Assembly: GCA_002914845.1 (NCBI GenBank)
Contig: JXTC01000089.1
Location: forward strand, 520,642-584,641
Source of the DNA: Trema orientale
Taxonomy: Eukaryota; Streptophyta; Magnoliopsida; Rosales; Cannabaceae
Length of the DNA stretch: 64,000 nucleotides
Reading direction: 5' to 3'
Made by a program: the position numbers and the translations under genes. The notes beneath the pieces are model-generated. The model was not told where the DNA came from, did no database searches, and was given only the letters and a program-made list of their open reading frames with translations. Of the stretch, positions 23,516 through 36,411 are shown piece by piece (the stretch's first letter is position 1; every line of letters starts with the position of its first letter).

Positions 23516-26500
23516 TCAATGCAATAGTTCACCATCCAGCCACTTAAGAGTAGGCAGAGACCTCACCAAAAATGACCTGAACTGTTCATCAGCAATTGCG
23601 TTCCCCGAAATATCTAATTGTTTTAGGTCCAATCCTTTAAGGATCAGAAAAGCATCCCAATTTTTTGTTACATTGTCAACCCCCGCAACAATCTCGTGAG
23701 AGTTTCCACCATTTTCTTCCGTATGAGATAGAGGAGAAGGACATAGATACCTTGTTGTGTCAACTGAGTGTGAACCTATCTCATTATATGAGACATCTAA
23801 CACTTTTAGCGACTTCAGCAGTCTTAGAGGGCCCAGTGCAGTAAAACTACCAAGTTTGTTGTAACTCAGATTTAGGCAAGAGAGAATCTGCAAGGCCTCC
23901 AATCCTGTCGAAATACCCCAAGTTAGTTTTCGAAATCAATGGTATAAATGATGAACTTCCATCACATAAATCTAGAGAGTAACAATGCACTTTATGGGGC
24001 AGTGATAGAAGTGTACCTTCAATTGATCGAAGTTCATTGTGGCTCAGATCTAGCATTTGGACCCACAGTAATTTATCAATAGAGCCAATCCTTGATAAGG
24101 ATAAGTTATTTAGACGTAAGCAAACAGAGCTACCATGAGGCGACAAAGTCAAGTCTCTGTAGTGACAACAATGTCTCAGCAAAGACTCCCAATTCGAAAT
24201 TACCTGAAAATCACCAAAATAAAAGGATCTTTAAGCCTTCAAAGAATTCAGCAAATGGAAGTTTACTAAGAATGCAAGGTATCCAAATGTGTACTTTTGC
24301 AACCCAGAAAGTACATAATTCGATGAAGCATGATGCAATATACATTTAGGAGTCACCAATAGACTTGAGAGGTCCCTAATCTACAGTAATAACAGTACAA
24401 GGGCCAATAAACATTGATAAAAATCATGTTGGACAGCAGCAGTAGCGAGAAGTAATAAAATGCCAAATTGATAACTTAACTCCAAATATAAAAATAAAGC
24501 ACCGTGCGCAGTCTATTAACTAAGAATCAAATATAAACCCATGATAAGATCCCTAATTGTAGACACATAAATAACAACTTAGAGCTAAAGAAGAGAATAT
24601 CAAATACACACCTAACAGCATCATCAACAGCAATAGTGAAAGGAACAAAGTGCATTCTTTCTCTCAACCATAGAACTAAAGAAAAGAGATGACCTGCTCT
24701 AGAAGGACTAAGCTATATTCATCCTTGTAGTACCATGAGTGGAATGGATCTAATTTTGTCAAATCAGCATACAGTGTAAGAACTTCTTCAAAGTGAACCA
24801 TTTTGTTGTTGGATTGGGACAAAAGAGCATCATGAGCCCTCAACAGCCTTGCCAGTGTAAGCTTTCCAATTTTACTAAAAGAGAATATTGTCTTTAAAAC
24901 ATATATGACAAAAATAGCTTATGGAAGTTTATATCTACCCAATGAATAAGACAAGCTTACCAGGTTATCTCTGACAATAATTCCCTAAAGAGCGCTATTT
25001 CACTAGCTATTGTCTCTGTGCGCCACTCAGAGTTTGTTGGCTCATGGTTCCCGCTAATGGTAAGTCTATCAAAAGAAGCAACTGCACTGTGCTCCTGAGA
25101 TTTTGTTTCATAATTATGAAAATTATCATCTTTCCAAAAAATCTTCTCTTCATTCCGCTCTGTGTCTGTTTCTTTTTCAAAAGACTGTACACAAACTTTG
25201 AAGGCTATCTGAGTATGATAGCTAAACTTAAAGCCACTTGAAGAAATAATGCCTTTAGAATGTCCAATGCTGATCTCAACTGGATAAGTTTCAGAAGTCT
25301 GGAGCCTGTTGTTAGGAAATTTCACTTGTGTAACCCAAACTTTGGCTGTACTAGAATTATTTGTTGAAAGTGGTTTCCAGATAAGATCATTGTTTGCGCA
25401 AAATGAGGATTCGACAGCTACTGTAGCTGAGCTTACACCTTCAACAGCTTGACTAAAATAAAGAATAAGTGGAAATGTTCCTGATTCAGTGCGGAAACTG
25501 TGAACCTGAGACAGCGCAATGTCACCATGGCACCTATCTCTTGATAGAATGACATCAGAGCCATGAGCAGGCCAGGAAGAAATAAGTTGTGGGGCATCTA
25601 TTTTCATCGTTTGATCAAGAAGCCAAATATAATAAAACCAACCACTCTGATCATCTGGATCAGTGAAAATAGCTTGGTGAACAAGCTCATATTCATCATT
25701 CAAAGCCTTCTGTTTTGAGAAGAACCCTTGAACCTTCCTTTCCAGCAAAGAAGAGAGAAGTATACTGCACGTTCCCCAGCAAATTATAAATAGATATATT
25801 TATCAATAAATGATATATCTTAAAGTTATATACAGTTTCTCTCAAAGCACTACAAGGTACATAAATTTGTGCATGCTGCATAACATAGAAAAAGAAAAAA
25901 AAGCGTAGCAAGAATCCACAAATTAAGAAAAAAACTTTGCATCGCATTTCAAATATTTTTAAGAACATAACTTAAGGTGGTTCTGGAAAAAAAAATAGAA
26001 GTATATGTCTTGAACAACAAAGACAAATATTGGTCTTTTTCTCTTTTCTTTCTTATTTTACTAATACTTGTCTTCCCACAAAGACAACTACCAGTCTTTG
26101 ACTAAAAGGATGACAGACAATGTATGACAAGACCTCAGTTTGATCAACCAAACGAAAAGGAAGGACTCACGATGAATTTTGACAACTAAAGCTATTTCAA
26201 AAATTTCTAAACTCAATGGTACACACCTGCGGTTATGCCATGCAGAATAATTACTAAAATTGTTGTTTATCATATCCGTTGTGTAATTTAATTCATCCTC
26301 CTCTGATCTGTTCATCAATGCTGCCACAAATCTGGAAAAATTTCTAATCAGTACACAGATATATACACACACGCAAACATTAAGAACTTAACAACAGCAG
26401 TAGTTTAAAATCAAAGACCACGAGGACTTCACCTCCTGTAACCCCAGGCATGGAAATTCCTGGAATCTGCTTTCTGTAACTGGTCCAGAAGCCGCAATTC

Positions 26501-27291
26501 ATGATCTATTGACGAGTGCCCCTTGCTTAGCACCCATTTTCGATGATACCAAGCTCCGTAAGACTTGAAATTCTGTCTCAACGCGATCTCTACCTAAACG
26601 AAATCAACTCGAAACATTAAAAACGGATTCTCAGCGGCATTAATACAGCTCTGGTTCGACTACTGATTTGGTCATTCAATCGATTTCGGTATATTTTCAA
26701 CTTCATCGATTCAAAAACTAGTTTTTTTCTTTCTTACAACCACATTTTCCCAGCAAACCAACAAGAATTTAATTTCAAAAAAAAAAATAGAAAAATTGGA
26801 ACAGCTAATGCGGATAATATAACAAAATACCACTCTGAGTTCTTCGTCGAGAACAGATTTGGCTGAGTCATGATCCGAGTCGGTGTGAGTGAGCTTGTGC
26901 TGAACCGCAAGCTTCCTGTAATTCCAAGCCGTATACGACTCAGGATTAATCTCCAGAAGCTTCGCGTTCAAATCTAGAGCTTCCTTACTATAACTGAAAC
27001 AGTTTTTCGATGAATTAACCAAACCACAATTAAAAAAAAAATGACAAAAATTAAAGAAAATCAGAGAAAAGTAAGATCATAATGAAGAACGATCTCGAAT
27101 CGGAAGAATCGATAAATAAATATATTAATTAAAAATTTTACATTTAAAAAAAAAAAATCAGAAGAAGAAATGTACTTGCGGTCATGGTGATTGGATAGGA
27201 ACTGAGATTGGAGAGCTTGAAGCTTTTCAGCTTTGGCAGCTGAAGCTGCTTCATCTTCTGGTTTTAGGGTTTTACGAGGTCGTCCATGCAT
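23516..27291 (-). CDS. RGTA1: Rab geranylgeranyltransferase alpha subunit, 8 exons
   Basis: 701 aa. Exons, in transcription order on the minus strand: 27291-27176, 26993-26831, 26593-26433, 26331-26227, 25764-24961, 24874-24694, 24203-24017, 23904-23516; every junction keeps frame. The start MHGRPRKTLKPEDEAASAAK is typical of the plant protein. Prenyltransferase alpha repeats follow: NPESYTAWNYRK, NFKSYGAWYHRKW, DSRNFHAWGYRR, NFSNYSAWHNRR, DDQSGWFYYIWLL and, after a long insert, DPFHSWYYKDEYSL. From about residue 520 to the end are leucine-rich repeats (VCLRLNNLSLSRI, VQMLDLSHNEL, LKSLKVLDVSYNEI). With the beta subunit and Rab escort protein it attaches geranylgeranyl groups to Rab GTPases in the cytosol (established). 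Assignment to RGTA1 rather than RGTA2 rests on synteny with RAF6 and SICKLE. Confidence 0.95.
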
Positions 27292-27427
27292 TTCTCAACC
27301 CTTTCAACAAAAAATAATAAATTGAAAAAAGAAGGGGGTGAGGACGAAAGCTTCTCCGACTTGATCAGTCCTCGTCGAACGCTTATTTTTCATGTTTTAG
27401 TTCCATAACCGAGATATTTATATTCCG
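27292..27427 (-). promoter_or_regulatory. RGTA 5' leader and short promoter
   Basis: Only about 136 bp separate the RGTA start codon from the MITE at 27428, so much of the upstream control region is transposon-derived or very compact. No clear TATA box is seen. Confidence 0.4.
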
Positions 27428-27965
27428 GAAAGGGTTTATGGCACAAATGGTCCCTGAACTATCCAACTTGTGGCAATCGGGTCCCAAAGTTTCAACTGTG
27501 GCAATTAAACCCTTAAGTTTTTTGATTTGTAGCAAATTGGTTCCTGTACTGTCTAAAATTATAACTAGTTGTTAAATTTCTAACCAAAAACACACATGAG
27601 GAGCATGATGTAGCATCTGAAAGAGTATTTAAAGAAAAATAAACTAAACAAAAGGATTTCAGGAGAATAAAAAATATATTCTTTGCATTTTTTAGGATTC
27701 TTAGAGTTACAAATTTAAATAAAATTTTTCTTTTGATTATTCAGTTTTGTGCTTGAAATTTCTAAACTACTTTTCAAATACACTTTTAGATGCCATCACG
27801 TGTATTTTTGTTCAAAAATTTAACAACAAGTTACAATTTAGACAGTTCAAGGACAATATTGCTATAAATTAGAAATTTCAGGGATTTAATTACTATGATT
27901 GAAACTATGAGGACCAATTGCCACATATTGGATACTTTAGGGACCATTTGTGCCATTAACCCTTC
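27428..27965. mobile_element. Long-TIR MITE upstream of RGTA
   Basis: Both ends carry mirrored arms of more than 70 bp. The left has AAGGGTTTATGGCACAAATG then GTCCCTGAACTA; the right has its complement ending CCATTTGTGCCATTAACCCT. The arms continue inward (GTGGCAATTAAACCCT / ATTTAATTACTATGATTG) to about 27580 and 27800. No coding capacity and no clean target duplication. It is a common type of non-autonomous plant element. Confidence 0.75.
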
Positions 27966-27980
27966 AAGAAAAATAAAACT

Positions 27981-28372
27981 TAGGGTCAGTTTGGTATTGT
28001 TGTGCTGTGTTATAGCCTTACTATAGTTGTGCTATGAGTAATAAGTAGCTATGAGAAAAAAAAAAATGTCTACGTGTTTGGTAAATTTAATTTACAAAAC
28101 CGTTGTACTATTTAAAAGCAACATCAAGTTTGGTAAGATTATGTGTGATGTAAAATGTTATTTTAGATAATTTGTATTATGAAAACAAAATTAACTTTGA
28201 AAAATAATCTTACCATGCTTCTCAACTTTTGCTTAAAATAGTGATTACGCATCAGTTTTTAAAATATGTTCACCAAAAATTGTAACTTACCAAATGTCTC
28301 CCCTTCCCTATTTTTTCTAACCGTTTTTAAAAGCTAATAGCATAATGCATAAACAATCCCAAACAGGGCTAA
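27981..28372. mobile_element. MITE-like element, imperfect inverted ends
   Basis: The left end TAGGGTCAGTTTGGTATTGT and the complement of the right end (TTAGCCCTGTTTGGGATTGT) match at most positions, and the inner parts are loosely complementary. Ends containing TTTGG are common in hAT-type MITEs. No target duplication recognised. Confidence 0.45.
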
Positions 28373-28639
28373 TAAGGGAAACACAATATTTAGTGCTTTA
28401 GCAAAAACAATGAGCAACTTTTCTTTTATATGAAATTAAACCTTTTAATTTATGCTTTTTGTAGTGAATGATTCAATGATTAAGAGCCTAGAAATGATGG
28501 ACTTATTTATCCAACAAAGCCCTCCAATACCATGATTGGTCTGAATAACCAATAATTGGGATCCAGAAATTCCAACCCACAGAGTTAGCTCCAACTCGTG
28601 AAATTTAACTAACCCACCAGCCAAAGTCTCTGCCCAAGG

Positions 28640-29190
28640 ACCCGGTCAAACTCACAACCGGATGACCCCTAACTGCTCCAAAAGACTAGAGATACTCCCT
28701 TAATAGAGCTGGAGTCTACGACCTAGTCTGATGGGATGAGTCCAGAGAGAGTGGCCACGTGCCACGAATCCCGGAATAAAGTAGTAAACTCTAATGGGTC
28801 TGGGAAGACTCCTATAAATAGAGGATTGAGGGGAGATGAAAGGGCATCTGAACACACATTAACTCTCTTGTATTGATTCTTGACAACACTCTTACTCTCT
28901 TGTACTCACTTTCATTTAGCTTTCATCATTATTGGCATTCATCTCCCGAGAGTAAGGTCTTGTAGACTATCCCAGGGTCACTTGGGATATTCACATCCAT
29001 CCATCATCTACGAATCAGACCTCGTGCTTTCAGTCTCTAACTTCATTCCTCATCCTTACTTCAATTGCTTATTTGGTTTATTATTTACACTTTTTATCGA
29101 TTTAATTACTGATTTGAGCGTCAGAATCTCTTTGGCTGGCACCACCCCAATATCCTCATTTGTGTTATTACGTCCTTTTATTTTGACAGG
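28640..29190 (+). mobile_element. LTR-like remnant (Ty3/gypsy type suspected)
   Basis: TATA box TATAAATA at 28813-28820. About 300 bp later comes GATTTGAGCGTCAGAATCTC followed by TTTGGCTGGCACCACCCC (29111-29148), a phrase I associate with the U5 end of plant gypsy LTRs. It resembles the copy at 14200-14830 in layout. No primer-binding site or gag-pol follows, so it is a solo or truncated LTR; borders approximate. Confidence 0.5.
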
Positions 29191-29733
29191 TTGCTTCTGA
29201 TTTGATTTCGTAATTGTAGAAACGAGCCTCTAAATTTTTTTAATCAAATAACACCAAACTGAAAAGATAATTTTACACATAAAACATAAATTAAAAAAAT
29301 AATGACAAAAGTTTTTTTTTAATCTCATTTTCTCTTTCTTTTTCTTTTTTTCCCCCATTTTAAGTGAAAATAATAATTACTCAAACCAAAAAGAGTTAAA
29401 ATTATTCAAAACAATTTTTTTCAATAAAAAAAAAGAGAGAGAATGACGAAAGTTTTAAAAAAATTCTTTCCCCTTATTTTATCTCTCTATTTTTTCCCCT
29501 TATTCTAAGTGCCTTTCAATTATTTAAACTACTTTTACTTTTAATATTCTCCTTTAATTTTTGTTTATGACTTTAAAAGGTAAAAATGTCTTTGTCTACA
29601 ATCTTAAGTTTCAATTTTGATCATATTTGTGAGTTCAGTACTATTTGTTAGAAAAATACAAATTAAATATTTAATTTGATATAAATAAAAGGGTATGAGT
29701 TTTTTTTGCTAGAACACTAAATATGGTAAGTTT

Positions 29734-29780
<47 letters not shown>

Positions 29781-30239
29781 GAAGTTCATAGCAAAAATAT
29801 TAATTTTAACTGAAGAAAAAAATATAGGATTTCTTATCGGTCATTTATAAAACAGACCCTATCTTTTTTCATGAAGAATAAAAAAAATCTAAAAGACTAT
29901 TCTTCTTGTTTTTTCACAAACCATATTTTCAGGTTCTTTGCAAATTTACTTTTGAATGTTATCTCAATTGTAATGAACCGATGAAAAAATTTGGATTTCT
30001 AAATACTAGTAAATAGAGAACTTAAATATTCAAGCAATAAGACAAGTCAAGAGAGCAACGAGATAAGTGAGGGGAGTGTAAAAGAGAGTAATAATAGCAC
30101 AACTATATTTGTAGGAGGGAAGGAGAGTACTAGAGTAGTAAATATCGAGAGTACAAGAAAGAGGAGAAAATATGAAAGAGTGAGAATACGATGATAACCC
30201 ATTAAGTTGTTTGACAAAAAAGAATGGAAAAAGAATATT
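29191..30239. repeat. AT-rich intergenic DNA with (AAT)n microsatellite
   Basis: A pure AAT tract of about 14 units lies at 29736-29779. Otherwise AT-rich sequence with polypurine-rich stretches (30060-30190) that mirror a polypyrimidine stretch at 31430-31550 and may be the two arms of an older element split by the LTR at 30240. No gene. Confidence 0.55.
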
Positions 30240-31250
30240 TGATAAGTGCATATTTAACATATAATTTGATATATTTCTCTACATGTACTTTGATTTTTTT
30301 ATTTTTTTTGGTAGTTCTTAGGTTTATAATGTTATTTTCATATTTTTAGGTATTTTGGAAGAGAATGGACGAATCAGAGCTGAAACGGAGCAAAAATGAC
30401 GAAGTTTGCAAAAAGCTGAAAAATGGATGAATAGCGAGCTACAGCACCTGGCACTGCAGCACCAGGTCTTGGGAAGAAAGTGAATAGTCACTCAAATTCT
30501 TGTACCGCAATGCTAGAACTCCAGCACTGAGGCGCTAATCAAATAGGGAAACAAGTCTTTTCAGCCCTTTGGATAGATTTCAACTTCGGGAAACTACTTT
30601 GGATGACTCTAAGCCCTCCTCCACTATAAAAAGACCTCTTTAACTCAGATTTATTCAGACCTAAACACTTAGAAATATTTTAGAGGCTAGAGAGAAAGAG
30701 AGAATCAAGAGGAGAAGGAGAGCTTGGAGGCGAAGAAGTGCACGCCAAAGCCATTTTCAACGTTTCTTCTTCCTTTTCCTATCTTTTCGCTATTGTTTTG
30801 TCTATTTAGTATGATGTTCTTATTGTTTATCCTTATATTTATGCTAGTTTAGGTTTCAATTTGGTTGAAGGTGATTTCAAAGCCCTAAACATGATGAATT
30901 AATTGTTCAAGTTTTATATATCTCAATTGTTCATTCTTAATTGTTATGTTCTTCTATAATTATTGGTTTATGATTTCTATAATGCTTTGTTTGGATGCGC
31001 AACTAGATGAACATGATAGAGATTGCATGCTAGGTTAAAATTCTAAATCCATAATTATTTAGATATTTTAATCATAAATAGCAAATTATAGTTGATTGAA
31101 TTCATGTCATGGTAGTTTGTTAACTATGATGAAGAGCATACTCTAGGTTAAAGATAATCCAAACTTATGTAATTATTACTTAGAATCAACCTATCTTGCT
31201 CTATTTAATGCATTAATTAGATTAAACTAAGATAGAACTAACCCCTTCAC
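30240..31250 (+). mobile_element. LTR-like remnant beginning TGATAAGTGCA
   Basis: TGATAAGTGCATATTTAACA is a familiar start of one class of plant gypsy LTRs (from memory). A TATA-like ACTATAAAAAGACC lies near 30632, and the later phrase CATGATAGAGATTGCATGCT (31012-31031) is also typical of such LTRs. The 3' border and target duplication were not found, and no coding domain is present. Confidence 0.42.
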
Positions 31251-31937
31251 TTTTCCTCTCCCTCCCTCAATCGATCTTGCTAAACAAAGGATTTTACCTA
31301 TCCCTCCACCCCTCTCCAAAGCAATTTTTAATTACTCCAAATTTGAACATAAACTATCATTCGTTGAGTAAGCCGACTCGTTGTACAAATAAAACATTCT
31401 CCTCCGTTTCACTCTTCCCTCTTACAAGGTAAGGGATTTTGATCTTCTCTTTTCCTCTCGTATCAAATTCAACAAGAGAAGAATACTCTCCTCCCTCTTC
31501 CATTTTCTTCTATATGTAATGCACATTTCCTTCCTTCCCTCCTACCAAACATAGTCCTTAGATAAAAATGCACAAACCAACAAAGAAACATACAAGTAAA
31601 TTTTTTTCTTTTTTAAAGTGCAATGCAAGTCAACTTTATATATCACTAGATAAAAAGAAAATAGGCGAAAGTAGGTTTGTTTAAACTAAGAAATAATTTT
31701 AAGCGTCACTTATTCCAATGCTTCCATAATATGGAAAACACAAGTCAAAAAGCATGCAAAGGCATTCCCTTAAATAACCACTAGATATGCCTGTAATCAA
31801 CTCAGAACTATCTCACTCTTGCAAGATATCAAAATTCAAGGCGCTACTTTTTCTCTAACTGAAAAACAAAGTCCAAATTCTGAACCCCTAAACTCCTTCA
31901 AGAATCTTACATGGGCTTGGCATCTGCTTGGGTATTT

Positions 31938-34629
31938 TTATTCTGACTGGTTAGCATTAGCCATGGCACTTGAAGTCTCTAATTTAGCCATAGTGGTGGA
32001 ATTACTTAAGGTCTGAAAATCCACATCTCTTGCTCCAGAGACCTCGTTCACATTCATGGGCAAAGGATTTGTGTCCCCTGAAGACATTGGAGGCAGAGTC
32101 CCATTGTTGCTTTGATGGGAATCTGAAACTGTTGACTGCCCATTTTCCAGATTAACATCCACATTAGTGACCATTGAACCTTCAGCAGCAGCCTTTTCGG
32201 TTTCCGTTTGGCGCATCCCATCTTGGGGATTCACCACTGTTTCAGTACCCAGTTGTTCAGAACAGGGATTCACCACTTTTTCAGTACTCAGTTGTTCAGA
32301 ACCCACTATCGGATACACCATTTTTTCAGTAGCCAGTGGTTCAGAACCCACTATCAATGTATCACTTTCCCTTTCTGACCGCTCCATGTTGTGATCCATA
32401 TTCAAATTGCACTTTCCTGCATTATCAGCTTCAGTTTGGCTTGCCCGATTCCCAGAGAGTTTTTTCTTAAATGTTTTCTTCTTAAACCGCGCTTTCTTTG
32501 GCTTTGGAACGTTTGGAGTGTCCTCTGCATTAACATTTGACTCTGCACTCCGTTTCTTGCAAGGAAGCACAGTCAATTGAGCGTTTTCAATCTCTTTATT
32601 GTAGAACTCAGATGCACTAGACTGGATAGCTAAAAGTGCAGTTCTAGCAGCTTTTATCTCGGCCTCTTTTTTGGTCTTTGCCGCAGCTCCAATATAACGA
32701 ATCCCCCCAATCTCGATGGAACATGAAAAAAGGGTTGCTCGGCCAGGGCCTTCATCCTTCTGACATTGATATAAAGGGATGGCATAGTTCATCTTCTGCG
32801 CATACTCCTGAAGCAAATTTTTGCATAATCCAGTTTCATGCTGAAAAAAAAAATAAAATAAAAAAGGTCAGCCATGGCAAAACTTTCCTTAAAGAAGAAA
32901 GGCTCAACCTCTAACAAATTAGATCAGAATTAAAAAAAAAAAAAACAAACATAGATTCTAAATCAATAATCATGTTCACAGCAGAGCTATGTGAAGCTGA
33001 ACAAACGTATACCATGCATTATACATTCTCCAGAGGGCACAAAAATAAAGGGTCAGACAAAATTGCATTGGCAAAGGTGAAAACCATCTAGATATTCAAG
33101 AGATGCAATCCTTGTGAGAACAAGAATACAGCCATCTTATATGATCAAAACTGATTCTAGCTTTAGATTGTAAGCGAATTATTAAAGGTTGTAGCACACA
33201 ATAAATAAACCACACATGAATAAAATGGTTTGCTCCAAAATGAAAGTGATCATCAGACTCACTCATGAAACCCACAATATTCGGCTGTTCAAAAATTACT
33301 CTTCCATTTAACTCTGTTATTTTTTGCTATAAACCCGAAAGGGGAACATACAAGGAATTAGGAATTCGGAAATTAAAGAAAAGATATCCTTGCTTCCATC
33401 CACTCTGAGGTCAATCTATTTTACGACTAGTTATTAACAGGAAACCTTTCTTGGACATACTCCAATGATAAATATATCATTATCGATAGCTAGAAATCTT
33501 CAGAAAGACAATATGACACTATGAAAAGAGAGAAGTGGACCAGTCTCAAATAAATTAAAATCATAAAACAAATAAAAACTACTGACAAAAATGCAGCTTT
33601 CATTTCCAATTTGGTTACAAATACAATAACTTACAACTGGTTGAGAGATGCATTGGTTAACATCGCCGGACTTAGCTAACTCCCTTAGAGCAACTTCAGC
33701 AGCTGACTGCTCTGCTGCCTTGCGGTTGGAAAATCCAGGCAAAGAATCATATCTGACATCATTTACGATCACGGTTGACTTAAAAAAAGGCTCATGGGAT
33801 GGACCTTCTTTTATGGTCTCATATACAGGAGTGGGTACTCCCACTTTTTGAGCATACTCCTGTAACCGACTCTTGAATACATAGCAATTTGAAACACCTG
33901 ATATGTAGAAAATGGAATCATTAATACCTAGCTTTCAAAAGAACATGAAACTACTGCAAAAACCAATTCGTTGGGTATCTAACAGAGTGATTTAGTGTCA
34001 CTTCAAATATGTACATTACTAGTAACTCCCTGGCCCCTGCTATTTTCAACTGCAAGAAATAAACAAATGCCAATAAAAGTTCTCGTTTTTCTTTGATTGA
34101 TGCATAAAATTCCGAGAAAACCAAATAAAAAAAGTATTGGAAGGACAGGACAGATTCTTCAACCCCCAAAATCCTTCTGTTCTCCAAAATTCTATCGTCT
34201 AGAATTTTACAAAAGGTGGCTTTCATTACTTATGTTTTTTGTCAACAACATTGCCAAAAATGGCATATCAATTGATTAAACGAGGCAAAAAGAATTTTTT
34301 CTTTTTTCCTAGGAAACCAATCAGACCAAGTATTTAAGTTCAAAATTTTCTCCCACAAGGAAACTGATAAATAATTCCTTTAAATACAAAGGGAAAATAA
34401 AAAAATATCAAACAAAAGCTATATGCATTCTTGCGAAAAACCCATATGGGAAAATAACATCACCAATTAAATGTCATTAAAGCAAATAAAATTACAAAAA
34501 TATGCACAGAATTACTAAACTTAACACATAGCAATAAGAAATTAAATAAGATTTAAAATTATATATTTTTAAAAAAAAAAGGCATAATGAGGAATGAGGA
34601 AAACCTTGGAAGGCGTCGTTAGTGGGCAT
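31938..34629 (-). CDS. HYL1: HYL1/DRB1 double-stranded RNA-binding protein, 3 exons
   Basis: 396 aa. Exons on the minus strand: 34629-34605 (MPTNDAFQ), 33897-33635, 32840-31938; phases agree. The first dsRBD (about residues 10-80) starts GVSNCYVFKSRLQEYAQK and contains the KEGPSH and RKAAEQSAAEVALRELAKS helices. The second (about 100-170) starts HETGLCKNLLQEYAQKMNY and ends KTKKEAEIKAARTALLAIQS. A basic nuclear-localisation stretch (KPKKARFKKKTFKKK) lies at about 209-223. The C-terminus (about 260-301) holds three degenerate GSExLxTExVVNP repeats. HYL1 is the nuclear partner of DCL1 and SERRATE for accurate pri-miRNA cutting (established); the match over both domains and the linker SQPVHETGLCK makes orthology very likely. 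Confidence 0.94.
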
Positions 34630-34758
34630 AGCTGAGATAGATGGTTTTGATAATATCAGCGATAGCGACCGATTCTCTTCTGATTATGGGGTTTAGTGCC
34701 CTCTGGCTCTGAAACAAAACAAAACCCAGAAAGAGAAAGAGAGCTTAGAGAGACAGAG

Positions 34759-34789
<31 letters not shown>

Positions 34790-35641
34790 GTAGATACTTT
34801 AGATTGAAGCGCACTTGTTGGGTTGAAAAGTGGAATCGGCTACGGTTTTAAGAAAATGGCTCTGCGTGACCTGACTGCGTCCTATTCCGACCACTTTCCA
34901 CTTTCCACTTTCCACTTTATATTCGTCTTTCCTTTGTCATCACACTCTCACCGTTTTAGTACTTCTCTTCTATTTTCAAGGGTTTTCATTCTTGGCCTTT
35001 GCTATCTAGATTTTTCAAAAATAGCCCAAAGGTGTGTTCTTCGGTTTTACTAATGGTTTTTTTGGGTTTAGGACACTTTTATTTAAGTTTTAAAAAGTAA
35101 TACTAAAAATACGACCTCTTCAAAATATTTATTTTTCCGTACGACTTTAGTGGGCATTTTTCTAATTATTTCAGCTAAAAAACGTGGCAGCATTTTCGTA
35201 ATTTTTATCCTCATTTTCTGAAACCATTATTAAAGATTTAAAGTGCAAGTATACTACAAAAGGTTTTGAAGCCTATTGGCATGGCATTAGAACTTATCCT
35301 TTGGAATTTGGGTTCAAACCCAAATAGCCCATTTTAGTTCTTTCTCTTTTTTTGGGGTTAATATTACCTGGCATCCCCAGACTTTTTCCAACGTATCATT
35401 TAGGTCCCCAATCTCTTTTTCGTAGCGTTTAGATCCTCAAATTATTGATTTGTATCACACCTCAGACCACTTTCCATCTAAAGAGCTGCGAAAACACCAC
35501 ATCCTGCCCACGTGATATTTGTTCTAAGGGTATGATCTAGAAAGTGGAAACCCAGATCAATGGTTATTAGCCCCTCTCTCTCATTTCCATCTCTCCTCTT
35601 TCTCTAAACCCATCTAATTCTCTAGATGGACCATCCACATT
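34630..35641. promoter_or_regulatory. HYL1 5' leader, promoter region and intergenic DNA
   Basis: A (GAA)n run lies at 34760-34787, probably in the HYL1 5' leader on the other strand (as CTT repeats). A short three-fold TTTCCAC repeat is at 34900-34918. The rest has no gene; 35370-35480 resembles one end of a degraded MITE. Confidence 0.45.
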
Positions 35642-36411
35642 TAGGTAGTGTTTGGTATGAGGTAATGGCAATAGGAATAGAAACACAATTCCTAAAGAAA
35701 GTACATTCACATGTTTGGTTTACTTTTTTGGTGTAGGAATCCTCATTCAAATGGAATAACAATTCCATCAAATACTAGAATGAGAATTCCTAAACTAAAT
35801 GGGTGGAAAGGCTTTTCCTTTCCAAGCCTACTACATTTGTGCTATAATTACCCTTTAAATAATGTCATATTTTAAAATTAATATCATTTAGTCATCAAAT
35901 ATGCTTGTATACTAGTTTTTAGATATTATAGATAGGTTGGATATACAAGGAAACGTGAGTATTTTTTTGAAAATAACACATCAAACTGTGCACAGCCTGA
36001 TGTGTTATTTTCAGGATAGTGCCACTTTATACTCATATACTACATATAAATATATAATTTATAATAATAAAAAAAACGAAAATGATATATCTATCTTTAA
36101 AATTATTATTTTTTAAAAAAAGAATTTTCAAATACAAAAAATACACATAAATAAATAAATGAATCAATTTTTATACTAATTTAACATTTGTACCAATTTT
36201 CTAATAGTAGGGGTATTTTCGTCTATATAATGTTAATTCCATTCCATTCCGTAAAAAACCAAACATAGTAATCCTCATTCAGACACTGATTCCAACATGT
36301 CAACCAAACAACTCAATCAATTTTCTTTTCCATTCCATTCCTACTCTCATTCCATTCCTAATACCATTCTCATTCCTTTTCTATTTCTGTTTAGCAACCA
36401 AACGCCACCTA
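35642..36411. mobile_element. hAT-like MITE (about 770 bp)
   Basis: The left end TAGGTAGTGTTTGGT and the complement of the right end (TAGGTGGCGTTTGGT) match at 13 of 15 positions. Just inside, both arms are rich in GGAATNNNAATTCC-type words facing each other. No transposase and no exact 8-bp duplication seen, so the superfamily is a guess. Confidence 0.5.

Noticed and set aside
28880..29200. 106-codon open frame
   Set aside because: Lies inside the LTR-like stretch and matches no protein; LTRs often contain such frames by chance.
29736..29779. Regular repeat considered as CRISPR-like array
   Set aside because: Pure AAT microsatellite in a plant genome; no spacers.
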